Shown: in pieces, positions 7,708-18,595 of the stretch
How positions within the stretch are numbered: the first letter of the stretch is position 1
How the letters are laid out: each line of letters begins with the position of its first letter
Made by a program: the position numbers and the translations under genes
Notes under the pieces: generated by a model
What the model was told of the DNA's origin: nothing
The model's database searches: none
The model's input: only the letters and a program-made list of their open reading frames with translations
Assembly (NCBI RefSeq): GCF_007828215.1
Contig: NZ_VIUE01000001.1
Location: 365,934-429,933, forward strand
DNA length: 64,000 bases
Direction: 5' to 3'
Source: Pseudomonas sp. SJZ074
GTDB taxonomy: Bacteria > Pseudomonadota > Gammaproteobacteria > Pseudomonadales > Pseudomonadaceae

Positions 7708-9225
7708 GTGACCATTACAAAAATCCTGAACACCCCACAGTTCCTGTGGGAGCGGGCTTGCTCGCGAAAGGATCAACGCGGTCTGACTGTGGCACCGCAG
7801 CGTCTGCTTCGCGAGCAAGTCGGATCGCCGCACCGCCGCTCCCACATGGGAACCCTCAGTGCCATTGCGCTGGCAATCAGCCTGGCCGGTTGCGCCGGCC
7901 TGCCCGACCAGCGTCTGGCCAACGAGGCCCTCAAGCGTGGCGATACGGCGCTGGCGCAGCAGAACTACCAGCAACTGGCCGACCTGGGCTACAGCGAGGC
8001 CCAAGTGGGTCTGGCCGATATCCAGGTGGACAGCCGCGATCCCGAGCAGATGAAAAAGGCCGAGGCCACCTACCGCGCCGCCGCGGATATTTCGCCGCGG
8101 GCCCAGGCTCGCCTGGGTCGCCTGCTGGTGGCCAAGCCGGGCTCCACCGAGGCCGAAAAGCACGAAGCCGAAGGCCTGTTGAAAAAAGCCTTCGCCAACG
8201 GTGAAGGCAATACCCTGATCCCGCTGGCGATGCTGTACCTGCAATATCCTCACAGCTTCCCGAACGTCAACGCCCAGCAGCAGATCAGCCAGTGGCGCAG
8301 CGCCGGTTACCCGGAAGCGGGCCTGGCGCAGATTCTGCTCTATCGCACCCAGGGCACCTACGACCAGCACCTGGATGAAGTCGAGAAGGTCTGCAAGGCC
8401 GCATTGGCCACCACCGATATCTGCTACGTCGAACTGGCCACGGTCTATCAAAAGCGCGGTCAGCCGGAACAGCAGGCCGAGTTGCTCAAGCAGATGCAGG
8501 CCGGCCACGCCCGCGGCGTCGTTTCCGCCCAGCGCGTAGACAGCGTCGCCCGTGTCCTGGCCGATGCCAGCCTGGGCAAGACCGATGAAAAGACCGCCCA
8601 GTCGTTGCTCGAAGGCATCGCCCCTGGCTATCCCGCTGCCTGGGTCAGTCTGGCGCAACTGCTCTACGACTTCCCCGAACTGGGCGATGTCGACAAGATG
8701 ATGCAGTACCTGGAAAACGGCCGCGCCGCCGACCAGCCTCGCGCCGAGCTGCTGCTGGGCAAGCTGTATTACGAAGGCAAATGGGTACCGGCCGACGCCA
8801 AGGCCGCCGAGGCACACTTTCAGAAAGCCGTCGGCCGCGAAGTGGCCGCCGATTACTACCTTGGCCAGATCTATCGCCGTGGCTACCTGGGCCAGGTGTA
8901 TTCGCAAAAGGCCCTGGACCATCTGCTCAAGGCCGCCCGCAACGGCCAGAACAGTGCCGACTTCGCCATTGCCCAGTTGTTTTCCCAAGGCAAGGGCACC
9001 AAGCCCAACCCGGTCAACGCCTATGTATTCAGTCAGTTGGCCAAGGCCCAGAACACCCCGCAAGCCATCGAGCTTGCCCAGACCCTCGAAGCACAATTAC
9101 CGCCGGAGCAGCTTGCACAAGCCAAACGCCTGCTACAACAAGAGCAGGCCATTCGTGGCGTCATGAGCCCCGATACGCTGGAACTGCAAGCCCTAAAAGA
9201 AGATAACGGCGAGGAACAACTATGA
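7708..9225 (+). CDS. algK: Periplasmic alginate lipoprotein AlgK, with REPIN-extended N-terminus
   Basis: AlgK is an outer-membrane lipoprotein of TPR/Sel1-like repeats that helps place AlgE and bridges the export complex. Conserved AlgK sequence starts at the lipobox LAGC (Cys62) followed by [17 protein letters not shown] and runs to residue 505; known AlgK proteins are about 475 residues. The GTG at 7708 has a clear GGAGG upstream. Residues 13-46 are encoded by a REPIN (7745-7846) inserted in the signal-peptide coding region. The frame stays open, so a signal sequence with a very long n-region is predicted. An in-frame ATG at 7846 would give [16 protein letters not shown] but has no ribosome binding site. 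algE overlaps by 4 bp. Confidence 0.93.
   Translation: MTITKILNTPQFLWERACSRKDQRGLTVAPQRLLREQVGSPHRRSHMGTLSAIALAISLAGCAGLPDQRLANEALKRGDTALAQQNYQQLADLGYSEAQVGLADIQVDSRDPEQMKKAEATYRAAADISPRAQARLGRLLVAKPGSTEAEKHEAEGLLKKAFANGEGNTLIPLAMLYLQYPHSFPNVNAQQQISQWRSAGYPEAGLAQILLYRTQGTYDQHLDEVEKVCKAALATTDICYVELATVYQKRGQPEQQAELLKQMQAGHARGVVSAQRVDSVARVLADASLGKTDEKTAQSLLEGIAPGYPAAWVSLAQLLYDFPELGDVDKMMQYLENGRAADQPRAELLLGKLYYEGKWVPADAKAAEAHFQKAVGREVAADYYLGQIYRRGYLGQVYSQKALDHLLKAARNGQNSADFAIAQLFSQGKGTKPNPVNAYVFSQLAKAQNTPQAIELAQTLEAQLPPEQLAQAKRLLQQEQAIRGVMSPDTLELQALKEDNGEEQL
7745..7846. repeat. REPIN inserted in the 5' coding region of algK
   Basis: The 102 bp element opens with TGTGGGAGCGGGCTTGCTCG and closes with the complementary-type arm ending CGCTCCCACA. 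Its length is 34 codons exactly. The right arm (7811-7846) is the exact reverse complement of the left arm of the REPIN after algF (18596-18631), including the unusual CGGATCGCCGCACCGC insertion. Confidence 0.9.
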
Positions 9226-10715
9226 AGCCCTTGAAGCTCAATCCTTTTGTGCAGGCCGGAATTGGTCTGACGTTCGCACTGATGTGGTCCTGTCCGACCC
9301 TGGCGGCCCTGACCGAAAGCAAGAATTTCGGCCTGGAAGTGAAGATCACCGGCCAATCCGAAGACGACCGCGACCTGGGTACCCAGAGCGGTGGCGACGT
9401 CAATGGCGTGGGCCTGGACCTGCGTCCATGGGTCTATGGCGAAAGCGGTAACTGGAGTGCCTACGCCATGGCTCAGGCCGTGACGTCTACCGATGTCATC
9501 GAGACCGACACCCTGCAACAGTCCGATGGCGCCACCCAGCAGACAGACAGCGGCGACCGCGAAGCCAAGAAGAACTACCTGGCCATGCGTGAATTCTGGA
9601 TTGGCTACAGCGGCCTGACCCCTTATCCGGGCGAACAGTTGAAGTTCGGGCGCCAGCGCCTGCGCAACGACGACGGCCAATGGCGTGACACCAACATCGA
9701 AGCCCTGAACTGGACCTTCGACACCACGTTGCTGCGCGCCAACGTCGGCGTCGCCGAACGTTTCAGCGAATACCGCACCGACCTCAAGGAACTGTCGCCC
9801 AAGGACAAGGATCGCCTGCACGTCTACGGTGACGTGGCTTACCAGTGGATGCCAGGCCAATGGGCCGGTATCCGTGCCCATCACACCCATGACAACGGCA
9901 GCCTCGATTACCCGACCCCGGGCGAGCCCACCGACACCCTGGACAAAACCCAGAACGGCGACTTGACCTGGCTCGGCCTGGAAGCCAACAGCGACGCCTA
10001 CAACTGGCGCAACACCAACACCGTCAACTACTGGGCCAGCCTCACCGGCATGTCCGGCGACAGCGACATCGTCAACCCGCTCAACGCCGACGGCACGCGT
10101 CCTGCGCAAGCCAAGCGCAGCGAAGACCTGAACGGCTGGGCCACTGACCTGGGTATCCGCCTGCGCCTCGATCCGCAATGGCAAGTCGGCGCGGCCTATG
10201 CCCGCGCCAGCGATGAGTACCAACAGAACGGCCTGCAGAGCAACCGCTCGAACTTCACCGGCACCCGCTCGCGGGTCCACCGTTTCGGCGAAGCGTTCCG
10301 CGGCGAGATGGCCAACACCCAGAGCGCCAGCCTGTTTGGCTCCTGGCAGTTGCGCGACGAATACGACGCCAGCCTGGTGTACCACAAGTTCTGGCGTGTG
10401 GACGGCAACAAGCCGGTGGGCAGCAACGGCATCAACGCCGTGCAGAACAACACCGACGACGTGACCGGCGCCATCCTCTCCACCTCGACCCTGCCGCTGC
10501 GTGACGGCGACAAGGACCTGGGCCAGGAGGTCGACCTGGTGGTCACCAAGTATTTCAAGCAAGGACTGCTGCCGGCCGCACTGAGCCAGTCCATCGATGA
10601 ACCTTCGGCGCTGGTGCGCTTGCGTGGCGGCGTGTTCAAGCCAGGCGATGCCTACGGCAAAGACGTCGACTCGTACATGCATCGCGCCTTTGTCGACGTG
10701 ATCTGGCGCTTCTGA
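9222..10715 (+). CDS. algE: Alginate outer-membrane export porin AlgE
   Basis: AlgE forms the 18-stranded beta-barrel through which alginate leaves the cell. The 497-residue product has a signal peptide (cleavage near [10 protein letters not shown]), alternating beta-strand sequence throughout, and a terminal phenylalanine (VDVIWRF) as expected for BAM substrates. Residues such as [20 protein letters not shown] match the AlgE family. It overlaps algK by 4 bp (ATGA) and algG follows immediately, suggesting translational coupling. Confidence 0.97.
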   Translation: MKPLKLNPFVQAGIGLTFALMWSCPTLAALTESKNFGLEVKITGQSEDDRDLGTQSGGDVNGVGLDLRPWVYGESGNWSAYAMAQAVTSTDVIETDTLQQSDGATQQTDSGDREAKKNYLAMREFWIGYSGLTPYPGEQLKFGRQRLRNDDGQWRDTNIEALNWTFDTTLLRANVGVAERFSEYRTDLKELSPKDKDRLHVYGDVAYQWMPGQWAGIRAHHTHDNGSLDYPTPGEPTDTLDKTQNGDLTWLGLEANSDAYNWRNTNTVNYWASLTGMSGDSDIVNPLNADGTRPAQAKRSEDLNGWATDLGIRLRLDPQWQVGAAYARASDEYQQNGLQSNRSNFTGTRSRVHRFGEAFRGEMANTQSASLFGSWQLRDEYDASLVYHKFWRVDGNKPVGSNGINAVQNNTDDVTGAILSTSTLPLRDGDKDLGQEVDLVVTKYFKQGLLPAALSQSIDEPSALVRLRGGVFKPGDAYGKDVDSYMHRAFVDVIWRF

Positions 10716-10741
10716 TGCGAATGGCCATGGGAGTGCCCGAA

Positions 10742-12331
10742 ATGAACCGCTACCTCAGGAACAGCCAGGCGATGAAAGATTCGATCAGCCTGTTGGTCGC
10801 AGCGATGCTGCTGGCCGGCTCGCCGGCGTTCGCCAACGTTGAACCGGTGGTCAAGCCGGGCAACGTGGTCAAGGAACTGCAACGCGCCAAGACCTACACC
10901 GTCAACAGCGCGCCGACCGCGCCCCTGGAACTGGCCAAGCCGACCTTGCCCGACCTCAAAGGCTTCACTGCCGAAGCGGTCGCGGCCAAGATCGTGCGGA
11001 CCAAGCCCGGCAAGGTCAGCGTGCGCCGGATGATGCAGGAAAACGCCTTGAAGGACTTCATCGGCGGTGACAACAAGATGGCCGAGTGGGTGGTGCGCCA
11101 GCACGGCATCCCGCAAGCCATCTTCATCGACGACGGCTACATGAACTTCAAGGACCTGGCCAAGAAACTGCCCAAGTACATCATCGAAACCTCGCCGGGT
11201 GTCTACCTGGCCAAGATTCCGATCGTGGTCGGCCAGAAAGGCATCCTGGAAATCGACAAACAGACCCAGGAACTGCGCCTGTCCCAGGAGGGCGGCTCGT
11301 TCCTGGTCAACGATGGCCGGATGTTCATCCGCGACACCAAGGTCACCGGCTGGCGTGAAAAGGACAACGGCCCCGCCACGTTCCGCTCGCCCAAGGAGTT
11401 CCGTCCGTTCCTGCTCGCATGGGGCGGTACCGAGACCTACATCGTCAACACCAAGATGGCCAGCTTCGGCTACTCCAACAGTAAGTCGTACGGGGTGAGT
11501 ATTTCCCAGTACACGCCGAACATGGCCAAGGTCCTCAAGCGCCCGGAACCGACCGGCTGGATCATCGGTTCCGAGTTCTCGGACATGTGGTACGGCTTCT
11601 ACTGCTATGAGACCCGCGACTTCGTGGTCAAGGGCAACACCTACAAAGACAACATCGTCTACGGCATCGACCCCCACGACCGGTCCCATCGGCTGATCAT
11701 CGCCGACAACACCGTCTACGGGACGAAGAAGAAGCACGGGATCATTATTTCCCGTGAGGTCAACGACAGCTTCATCTTCAACAACCGCAGCTACGACAAC
11801 AAGCTCTCGGGCCTGGTGATCGACCGTAACAGCGTCAACAACATCATCGCCTACAACGAGATCTACAAGAACCACACCGACGGCATCACCCTCTACGAGA
11901 GTGCCGACAATCTGTTGTGGGCCAACCAGGTGATCAGTAACCAGCGCCACGGCATCCGGATTCGTAACAGCGTGAACATCCGCCTCTACGAAAACGTGGC
12001 CATGGCCAACGGCCTGACCGGCATCTACGGCCACATCAAGGACCTGTCCAACACCGACCGGGACATCAAGCTCGACCCGTTCGACGCCGAGGTTTCGTTG
12101 ATCGTGGTGGGTGGCGAACTGGCCGCCAACGGCAGTGGCCCGCTGTCCATCGACTCGCCCCTGAGCGTCGAGCTGTATCGCGTGTCCATGCTCGCGCCGA
12201 CCAAATCCAGCGGCATCAGCTTCACGGGAGTCCTGGGCGAACGCCAGGATGAAATTCTCGACCTGCTGGTACGCCAGCAGAAAGCCGTGCTCATCGACCC
12301 CGTCGAAAGCCAGACCGAATTGCGGGATTGA
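10742..12331 (+). CDS. algG: Mannuronan C5-epimerase AlgG
   Basis: AlgG converts D-mannuronate to L-guluronate in the periplasmic polymer. The chosen ATG at 10742 follows GGGAG at 8 bp spacing and gives a standard signal peptide (MNRYLRNSQAMKDSIS to GSPAFA); another ATG at 10715 overlaps the algE stop and would add nine residues. The 529-residue protein has a central right-handed beta-helix of CASH/PbH1 repeats. The catalytic YGIDPHDRSH segment (DPHDR) and the long NNIIAYNEIYKNHTDGITL repeat are present. It also protects the nascent polymer from AlgL. Confidence 0.96.
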   Translation: MNRYLRNSQAMKDSISLLVAAMLLAGSPAFANVEPVVKPGNVVKELQRAKTYTVNSAPTAPLELAKPTLPDLKGFTAEAVAAKIVRTKPGKVSVRRMMQENALKDFIGGDNKMAEWVVRQHGIPQAIFIDDGYMNFKDLAKKLPKYIIETSPGVYLAKIPIVVGQKGILEIDKQTQELRLSQEGGSFLVNDGRMFIRDTKVTGWREKDNGPATFRSPKEFRPFLLAWGGTETYIVNTKMASFGYSNSKSYGVSISQYTPNMAKVLKRPEPTGWIIGSEFSDMWYGFYCYETRDFVVKGNTYKDNIVYGIDPHDRSHRLIIADNTVYGTKKKHGIIISREVNDSFIFNNRSYDNKLSGLVIDRNSVNNIIAYNEIYKNHTDGITLYESADNLLWANQVISNQRHGIRIRNSVNIRLYENVAMANGLTGIYGHIKDLSNTDRDIKLDPFDAEVSLIVVGGELAANGSGPLSIDSPLSVELYRVSMLAPTKSSGISFTGVLGERQDEILDLLVRQQKAVLIDPVESQTELRD

Positions 12332-12342
12332 GGATGACCTTT

Positions 12343-13791
12343 ATGAACCCACAGATGATCAAACTCCTGGGCCTGTCTGCCCTGACTGCCGGCATTCTCG
12401 CCGCTGCAAGCGGCGCGCGCGCCGACGAAATCAAGGCGCCTGCCTTCACCGCGGAGCCCTGCTGCAACCTGTGCCCCGCCGCTCACGATCCGAAGAATTA
12501 CACCACGCGTTACCAGCAGAATTTCACCACGCTGGTACAGGCCCAGGGTGACTGGCTGTTCCGTACCCAGGAAGACCTGCGTACCGAATTCAACACCACG
12601 CCGGCCGGCTACAAGCGCATGCAACAGCTGCACGACGCATTCAAGAAGAAAGGCGTCGAACTGGTCCTCGTCTACCAGCCGACCCGGGGCCTGGTGAATC
12701 GCAACAAGCTCAACCCACAGGAAAAGGCCAGTTTCGACTATGAAAAAGCCCTGGCCAACTACAAGACCATGCTCGGCCGTTTCGCGCAGATGGGCTACGT
12801 GGTGCCAGACCTGTCGCCGCTGACCAACGAAAACCTGCCCGAAACCCTGCCGGCCCACGATTTCTACTTCCGTGGCGACCAGCACTGGACGCCTTATGGG
12901 GCCCAGCGCACGGCGAAGATCGTCGCCGAGAAGGTCAAGCAGATCCCGGCCTTTGCCGACATTCCCAAGCGTGAATTCGAGACCAAGAAATCCGGCCGCA
13001 TGGGCAAGACCGGCACCCTGCATAACATGGCCGGACAACTGTGCGGCACCAGTTACGCCATCCAGTACATGGATCAGTTCACCACCGAGCCTAAGGGCGA
13101 GGCCGGTGACGGCGATCTGTTCGGCGATTCCGGCAATCCGCAGATCACCCTCGTGGGTACCAGTCACAGCGGCAAGAACTACAACTTCGCCGGTTTCCTG
13201 GAAGAAGCCATCGGCGCCGACATCCTCAACGTGGCCTTCCCCGGCGGCGGTTTCGAAGGCGCAATGATCCAGTACCTGGGCAGCGAAGAATTCCAGAAGA
13301 GCCCGCCGAAAATCCTCATCTGGGAATTTTCGCCGCTGTATCGCCTGGACCAGGAAACCATCTACCGCCAGATGATGGCGCTGCTGGACGACAACGCTTG
13401 TGAAGGCAAACCGGCGCTGATGAGCAGCAAGACCGCCCTCAAGCCGGGCAAGAACGAATTGATGGTCAATAGCAAGAACATGGATCTGCGTAACAGCAGT
13501 CACCAGGTCGATATCCGTTTCGCCGATACCTCGGTGAAAACGTTGCAAGCCACCCTCTGGTACATGAATGGGCGCCACGAGGATATCAAGATCGAAAAAC
13601 CGAATACCTCGGACACCGACGGACGTTTCGCCTTCCAGTTGCGCACCGATGAGGACTGGGCTTCGCAGAACCTGCTGGCCGTTGAAGTCCAGGGCCCAGA
13701 AGCCGGTGCGGCGCCACAGCAAGTGGAAGCGAAAATCTGCAAACGCAATGTCTCTCCGCAAGCCGAACAAACGGCCCAAATCGGACAATGA
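12343..13791 (+). CDS. algX: Alginate O-acetyltransferase AlgX
   Basis: AlgX transfers acetyl groups onto mannuronate in the periplasm and belongs to the export complex. The start at 12343 ([12 protein letters not shown]) follows GAGG and gives a signal peptide ending GARA; a TTG at 12328 and an ATG at 12334 are in frame upstream. The SGNH-like triad is visible as GDQHWTP (Asp179, His181) and GTSHSGKN (Ser274), followed by a C-terminal carbohydrate-binding domain. EPCCNLCP near the mature N-terminus is typical. Predicted length is 482 residues against 474 in P. aeruginosa. The stop overlaps an in-frame ATG ahead of algL. Confidence 0.96.
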   Translation: MNPQMIKLLGLSALTAGILAAASGARADEIKAPAFTAEPCCNLCPAAHDPKNYTTRYQQNFTTLVQAQGDWLFRTQEDLRTEFNTTPAGYKRMQQLHDAFKKKGVELVLVYQPTRGLVNRNKLNPQEKASFDYEKALANYKTMLGRFAQMGYVVPDLSPLTNENLPETLPAHDFYFRGDQHWTPYGAQRTAKIVAEKVKQIPAFADIPKREFETKKSGRMGKTGTLHNMAGQLCGTSYAIQYMDQFTTEPKGEAGDGDLFGDSGNPQITLVGTSHSGKNYNFAGFLEEAIGADILNVAFPGGGFEGAMIQYLGSEEFQKSPPKILIWEFSPLYRLDQETIYRQMMALLDDNACEGKPALMSSKTALKPGKNELMVNSKNMDLRNSSHQVDIRFADTSVKTLQATLWYMNGRHEDIKIEKPNTSDTDGRFAFQLRTDEDWASQNLLAVEVQGPEAGAAPQQVEAKICKRNVSPQAEQTAQIGQ

Positions 13792-13802
13792 GGTCTCGCT
13801 TT

Positions 13803-14936
13803 ATGACCAGAAACATGCGCAACCGAACGTTGAAAACGCTGCTGGCGCCGTCCCTGCTGACCCTGGCGATGTTCGCCGGGGCCGCCCAGGCCGCGGCCCC
13901 GCTGCGCCCGCCACAGGGCTACTTCGCACCGATCGAAAAGGCCAAGGCCGGTGACTCGGCCCAAGGCTGCGAAGCTGTGCCGGCGCCGTATACCGGTTCC
14001 CTGCAGTTTCGCAGCAAGTACGAGGGCTCCGACAAGGCCCGAGCGACGTTGAACGTGCAATCGGAAAAAGCCTTTCGCGACAGCACCGCCGACATCACCA
14101 AGATCGAGCGTGGCGTCAGCAAGCAAGTGATGCAGTTCATGCGCGACGGCCGTCCCGAGCAACTGGACTGCACCCTGAACTGGCTGACCACCTGGGCGAA
14201 AGCCGATGCGCTGATGTCCAAGGACTTCAACCACACCGGCAAGTCCATGCGCAAATGGGCCTTGGGCAGCATGGCTTCGGCCTATGTGCGCCTGAAATTC
14301 TCCGACTCTCATCCGTTGGCGAACCATCAGGAACAGGCGCAGCTGATCGAAAGCTGGTTCAGCAAGATGGCCGACCAGGTGGTCAGCGACTGGGACAACC
14401 TGCCGCTGGACAAGACCAACAACCACTCCTACTGGGCCGCCTGGTCGGTGATGGCGACCTCGGTCGCGACCAACCGCCGCGACCTGTTCGACTGGGCCGT
14501 CAAGGAATACAAGGTCGGCGTCAACCAGATCGATGCCGACGGTTTCCTGCCCAACGAACTCAAGCGCAAGCAACGAGCCTTGTCCTATCACAACTATGCC
14601 CTGCCGCCGTTGGCGATGATCGCCAGTTTCGCCCAGGTCAACGGTGTGGATCTACGCCAGGAAAACAACGGTGCCCTCAAGCGCCTGGGTGAACGGGTGC
14701 TGGCCGGGGTGAAAGACCCGGACATCTTCGAGAAGAAGAACGGCGAAGAGCAGGACATGAAGGATCTGAAGATCGATTCGAAGTTCGCCTGGCTCGAACC
14801 GTTCTGCAGCCTCTACACCTGCTCCGGCGATGTGCTGGAGCGCAAACATGAAATGCAACCGTTCAAGACCTTCCGCCTTGGCGGGGACTTGACCAAGGTC
14901 TATGACCCGGCCAACGAGAAAGGTAAAGGCTCGTAG
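13803..14936 (+). CDS. algL: Alginate lyase AlgL (PL5)
   Basis: Periplasmic beta-elimination lyase that clears misdirected alginate. The start at 13803 ([11 protein letters not shown]) is preceded by GAGG and yields a signal peptide ending AAQA; an ATG at 13788 overlapping the algX stop is also in frame. Catalytic residues match P. aeruginosa Alg[11 protein letters not shown] (Asn207, His208) and YHNYALPP (Tyr262), with Arg255 upstream in KRKQRALS. The alpha/alpha-barrel [13 protein letters not shown] segment is conserved. It is followed by a REPIN before algI. Confidence 0.97.
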   Translation: MTRNMRNRTLKTLLAPSLLTLAMFAGAAQAAAPLRPPQGYFAPIEKAKAGDSAQGCEAVPAPYTGSLQFRSKYEGSDKARATLNVQSEKAFRDSTADITKIERGVSKQVMQFMRDGRPEQLDCTLNWLTTWAKADALMSKDFNHTGKSMRKWALGSMASAYVRLKFSDSHPLANHQEQAQLIESWFSKMADQVVSDWDNLPLDKTNNHSYWAAWSVMATSVATNRRDLFDWAVKEYKVGVNQIDADGFLPNELKRKQRALSYHNYALPPLAMIASFAQVNGVDLRQENNGALKRLGERVLAGVKDPDIFEKKNGEEQDMKDLKIDSKFAWLEPFCSLYTCSGDVLERKHEMQPFKTFRLGGDLTKVYDPANEKGKGS

Positions 14937-14940
14937 AACC

Positions 14941-15030
14941 TGTGGGAGCGGGCTTGCTCGCGAATGCGGTCTGACATTCAACAGTGATGTCGACTGTTAC
15001 ACCGCTTTCGCGAGCAAGCCCGCTCCCACA
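14941..15030. repeat. REPIN between algL and algI
   Basis: TGTGGGAGCGGGCTTGCTCG at 14941 pairs with CGAGCAAGCCCGCTCCCACA ending at 15030. The 90 bp element with near-perfect arms sits 5 bp after the algL stop, in the widest spacer of the proximal operon (14937-15133), and would form a strong hairpin in the operon transcript. Confidence 0.95.
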
Positions 15031-15133
15031 GGGGATGTGGCTTGGTTTGAAGGTAATGAAACCTCCCGGTTTGGATGGGGGGGTTTGGGGGGGCTCTGGC
15101 CCTTGACTGTTGATTCAACATGGAGAGATCGGG

Positions 15134-16699
15134 ATGGTATTTTCATCCAACGTGTTCCTGTTCCTGTTCCTGCCGATCTTTCTCGGCTTGTACTACTTGA
15201 GCGGGCAACGCTATCGCAACCTGCTGCTGCTGATCGCCAGCTATGTGTTCTATGCCTGGTGGCGGGTGGACTTCCTGGCGCTGTTTGCCGCCGTCACCCT
15301 GTGGAACTACTGGATCGGCCTGAAAGTCGGGGCCGCCGGCGTGCGCACCAAGCCGGCCCAGCGCTGGCTGTTGCTCGGCGTGGCGGTGGACCTGTGCATC
15401 CTGGGCTACTTCAAGTACGCCAACTTCGGGGTGGACAGCCTCAACGCGATCATGACTAGCTTCGGTCTCGAACCCTTCATCCTGACCCACGTGCTGCTGC
15501 CGATCGGGATTTCGTTCTATATCTTCGAGTCCATCAGCTACATCATCGACGTCTACCGCGGCGACACCCCGGCGACCCGCAACCTGATCGACTTCGCAGC
15601 GTTCGTGGCGATCTTCCCGCACCTGATCGCCGGCCCCGTGCTGCGTTTCCGTGACCTGGCCGACCAGTTCAACAACCGTACCCACACCCTGGATAAGTTC
15701 TCCGAAGGCTGCACGCGTTTCATGCAGGGCTTCATCAAGAAAGTGTTCATCGCCGATACCCTGGCGGTGGTGGCCGACCATTGCTTCGCCCTGCAGAACC
15801 CGACCACCGGCGATGCCTGGCTCGGCGCCCTGGCCTACACCGCGCAGCTGTACTTCGACTTCTCCGGCTACAGCGACATGGCCATCGGCCTGGGCCTGAT
15901 GATGGGTTTCCGTTTCATGGAAAACTTCAAGCAGCCCTACATCAGCCAGTCCATCACCGAGTTCTGGCGGCGCTGGCACATCAGCCTGTCGACCTGGCTG
16001 CGCGACTACCTCTACATCACCCTGGGCGGTAATCGCAAAGGCACGCTGATGACCTATCGCAACCTGTTCCTGACCATGCTGCTCGGTGGTCTGTGGCACG
16101 GCGCGAACTTCACCTACGTGATCTGGGGCGCCTGGCACGGTATCTGGCTGGCCATCGAGAAGGCCGTAGGCATCAACACTACCCCACGCAGCCTCAACCC
16201 GATCCGCTGGGCACTGACCTTCCTGCTGGTGGTGATGGGCTGGGTAATCTTCCGTGCCGAGAACCTGCACGTGGCCGGACGCATGTACGGCGCCATGTTC
16301 AGCTTCGGTGACTGGTCGCTGTCGGAACTGACCCGCGCCAACCTCACCGGCCTGCAGATCGCCACGCTGGTGGTGGCCTACATCACCCTCGCCTTCTTCG
16401 GCCTGCGGGACTTCTACACCAACCGTCCGCCGGTCAAGACCAAGCCGGAGGTCAACACCGAGGCCAATGGCCCGGCCACTGCACAACCGGGGCTGATCAA
16501 GGCCGTACCGGGCGACAACCCGTCGACGATCCATGAGCCAGGCTACACCGTGGGCGTCGAGGCCCAGGTGCAACCGGCCTACTGGGTCGCGGACTGGCCG
16601 TGCTATGTCATGCGTGCGTTGGTGCTGCTGCTGTTCATCGCTTCGATTCTCAAACTCTCGGCGCAAAGCTTCTCGCCGTTCCTTTACTTCCAGTTCTGA
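15134..16699 (+). CDS. algI: Alginate O-acetylation MBOAT protein AlgI
   Basis: AlgI is an integral membrane O-acyltransferase that passes acetyl groups across the inner membrane to AlgJ and AlgX. The start at 15134 (MVFSSNVFLFLFLP) agrees with known AlgI and has GGAGA upstream; an ATG at 15110 is less likely. The 521-residue product has many hydrophobic segments. The MBOAT His322 lies in LLGGLWHGANFTY, and ESISYIIDVYRG and FWRRWHISLSTWLRDY are diagnostic. Confidence 0.97.
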   Translation: MVFSSNVFLFLFLPIFLGLYYLSGQRYRNLLLLIASYVFYAWWRVDFLALFAAVTLWNYWIGLKVGAAGVRTKPAQRWLLLGVAVDLCILGYFKYANFGVDSLNAIMTSFGLEPFILTHVLLPIGISFYIFESISYIIDVYRGDTPATRNLIDFAAFVAIFPHLIAGPVLRFRDLADQFNNRTHTLDKFSEGCTRFMQGFIKKVFIADTLAVVADHCFALQNPTTGDAWLGALAYTAQLYFDFSGYSDMAIGLGLMMGFRFMENFKQPYISQSITEFWRRWHISLSTWLRDYLYITLGGNRKGTLMTYRNLFLTMLLGGLWHGANFTYVIWGAWHGIWLAIEKAVGINTTPRSLNPIRWALTFLLVVMGWVIFRAENLHVAGRMYGAMFSFGDWSLSELTRANLTGLQIATLVVAYITLAFFGLRDFYTNRPPVKTKPEVNTEANGPATAQPGLIKAVPGDNPSTIHEPGYTVGVEAQVQPAYWVADWPCYVMRALVLLLFIASILKLSAQSFSPFLYFQF

Positions 16700-16710
16700 G
16701 GGATCTGAAC

Positions 16711-17886
16711 ATGACCCGCTCATTACGCATCTTTTACATCGCACTGTTCCTGCTGATCCTGGCGGTCCTGGGCCTGTGGTCGATGCGCAGTTTCTTCGGC
16801 TTCAGCACCAACCCCGATGCCACCGTGCTCAACGGGCGCTGGGCCAAGGCTGTCGAAACCCACTACGACGACCAGTTCCCGATCAAGCGCCTGGGCACCA
16901 ACATCTGGGCTGCGCTGGACTACAAGCTGTTCAACGAAGGCCGCAAAGGCGTGGTCCTCGGCCGCGACCAGTGGCTGTACAGCGACGAAGAGTTCAACCC
17001 GATCGTCAACGAAGAACTGAACCTGCAAGGCAACTACGCGCTGGTCGAAGGCGTGCGCCAGAAACTCAAGGAACAAGGCATCACCCTGGTGATGGCGATC
17101 GTGCCGGCCAAGGCGCGGTTGTATCCAGAACACCTGGGTGAAGTGAAGCCGGCCAGCATTCACGCCAATCTCTACCAGGATTTCCATGCCCGCGTCGCAG
17201 CCGACAAGATCCTCGCCCCCGACCTGCTCGGCCCGCTGCAACAGGCCAAGCAGAACGGCCAGCAAGTCTTCCTGCGCACCGACACCCACTGGACCCCGGA
17301 AGGCGCCCAGGTCGCCGCCGAAAACATTGCCAGGGCCATTGCCGAGCGCGCGCCCCTCAACGGCGAGCCGCAACGCTTCGTCACCGAGCCTGCCGAAAAG
17401 ATCATCCACAAGGGTGACCTGCGCCAGTTCCTGCCCCTGGACCCGCTGTTCGAAAACCTGATGCCGGCCCAGGAGCCACTGGTCAAGCGCAACACCCGCG
17501 AGGCCGACGACCAGCCCGCCGGCGACGACGCGCTGTTTGCCGACGCCCAGGTTCCCGTGGCCCTGATCGGCACCAGTTACAGCGCCAACCCCAACTGGAA
17601 CTTCGTCGGTGCACTCAAGCAAGCCCTGCACAGCGACGTCGTGAACTACGCCGAAGACGGCCACGGCCCGATTCTGCCGATGCTCAGCTACCTCAAGAGC
17701 GACGCTTTCAAGAACAGCCCGCCACAAGTGCTGATCTGGGAATTTCCTGAACGTTATCTGCCCGTGAACAACGAAATCGGCGACGCCGACCCGCAGTGGG
17801 TCGCAGAACTCAAACAAGCCGGTGCGCGCCAACAGAACGTTGCCGCCAACACTCAATCCGAGACGCCCGACCGGGCGCAAAACTGA
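16711..17886 (+). CDS. algJ: Alginate O-acetylation protein AlgJ
   Basis: A 391-residue membrane-anchored SGNH-like acetyltransferase paralogous to AlgX. The start at 16711 (MTRSLRIFYIALFLLIL) gives an uncleaved signal anchor and the same length as P. aeruginosa AlgJ. The active site is visible as TDTHWTPEGAQ (Asp191, His193) and GTSYSANPNW (Ser289). It probably relays acetyl groups from AlgI in the periplasm. It begins 11 bp after algI. Confidence 0.96.
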   Translation: MTRSLRIFYIALFLLILAVLGLWSMRSFFGFSTNPDATVLNGRWAKAVETHYDDQFPIKRLGTNIWAALDYKLFNEGRKGVVLGRDQWLYSDEEFNPIVNEELNLQGNYALVEGVRQKLKEQGITLVMAIVPAKARLYPEHLGEVKPASIHANLYQDFHARVAADKILAPDLLGPLQQAKQNGQQVFLRTDTHWTPEGAQVAAENIARAIAERAPLNGEPQRFVTEPAEKIIHKGDLRQFLPLDPLFENLMPAQEPLVKRNTREADDQPAGDDALFADAQVPVALIGTSYSANPNWNFVGALKQALHSDVVNYAEDGHGPILPMLSYLKSDAFKNSPPQVLIWEFPERYLPVNNEIGDADPQWVAELKQAGARQQNVAANTQSETPDRAQN

Positions 17887-17900
17887 AAGAGAGGTCCACC

Positions 17901-18566
17901 ATGACTTTCAACACTACTCCTCGCCGTCTCGCTGCTCGTTCCTTCAAGGCCGTTGCCCTGGTTGCCAGCATGAGCGCCCTTTCCTTCGCAGCCTTTGCCG
18001 GCGACTCGGCGCTGTACGGCCCGGTCGCACCAAAAGGCTCGAGCTTCGTGCGCATCTACAACGCCAGCAACAGCGAAGTCAGCGCCACCGTCGGCAGCAC
18101 CAACCTCAACGACGTCGCCCCATTGGCTAGCAGCGACTTCAGCTTCATGCCCGGCGGCGACTACAGCGCCAAGGTAGGCAGCCAGACCGTTCCGGTTAAA
18201 CTGGCTCCCGATCACTACTACACCCTGGTCAACAACGCGAGTGGCCAGCCGCAACTGATCGAAGAACCACCGTTCAAGAACAAGCAGAAATCCCTGGTGC
18301 GGGTGCAAAACCTCACCGACAAGGCGCTGACCCTCAAGACCGCCGACGGCAAGACCGAAGTGGTGCCGAACGTGGCGGCCAAGGGCCGTGGCGAACGTGA
18401 AATCAACCCGGTGAAAGTCAGCCTGGCGCTGTTCGAGGGCGACAAGAAAGTCGGCGACCTCAAGCCCGTGGCCCTGGAGCGCGGCGAAGCGGCCGTGCTG
18501 TACGTCACCGGCTCTGGAAGCAGCTTGTCGCCGGTCTGGGTAAAGCGTCCAGTGTCAACCCGCTGA
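17901..18566 (+). CDS. algF: Alginate O-acetylation adaptor AlgF
   Basis: A periplasmic protein needed for alginate acetylation and thought to connect AlgJ and AlgX. The start at 17901 follows GAGAGG and gives 221 residues with a signal peptide ending AAFA-GDSALYGP. The mature protein is rich in beta strands with no catalytic motif, as in known AlgF (216 residues). algA follows only after a 231 bp spacer containing a REPIN. Confidence 0.95.
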   Translation: MTFNTTPRRLAARSFKAVALVASMSALSFAAFAGDSALYGPVAPKGSSFVRIYNASNSEVSATVGSTNLNDVAPLASSDFSFMPGGDYSAKVGSQTVPVKLAPDHYYTLVNNASGQPQLIEEPPFKNKQKSLVRVQNLTDKALTLKTADGKTEVVPNVAAKGRGEREINPVKVSLALFEGDKKVGDLKPVALERGEAAVLYVTGSGSSLSPVWVKRPVSTR

Positions 18567-18595
18567 CAGATTCACTCGACTGACGCTGTACCCCT

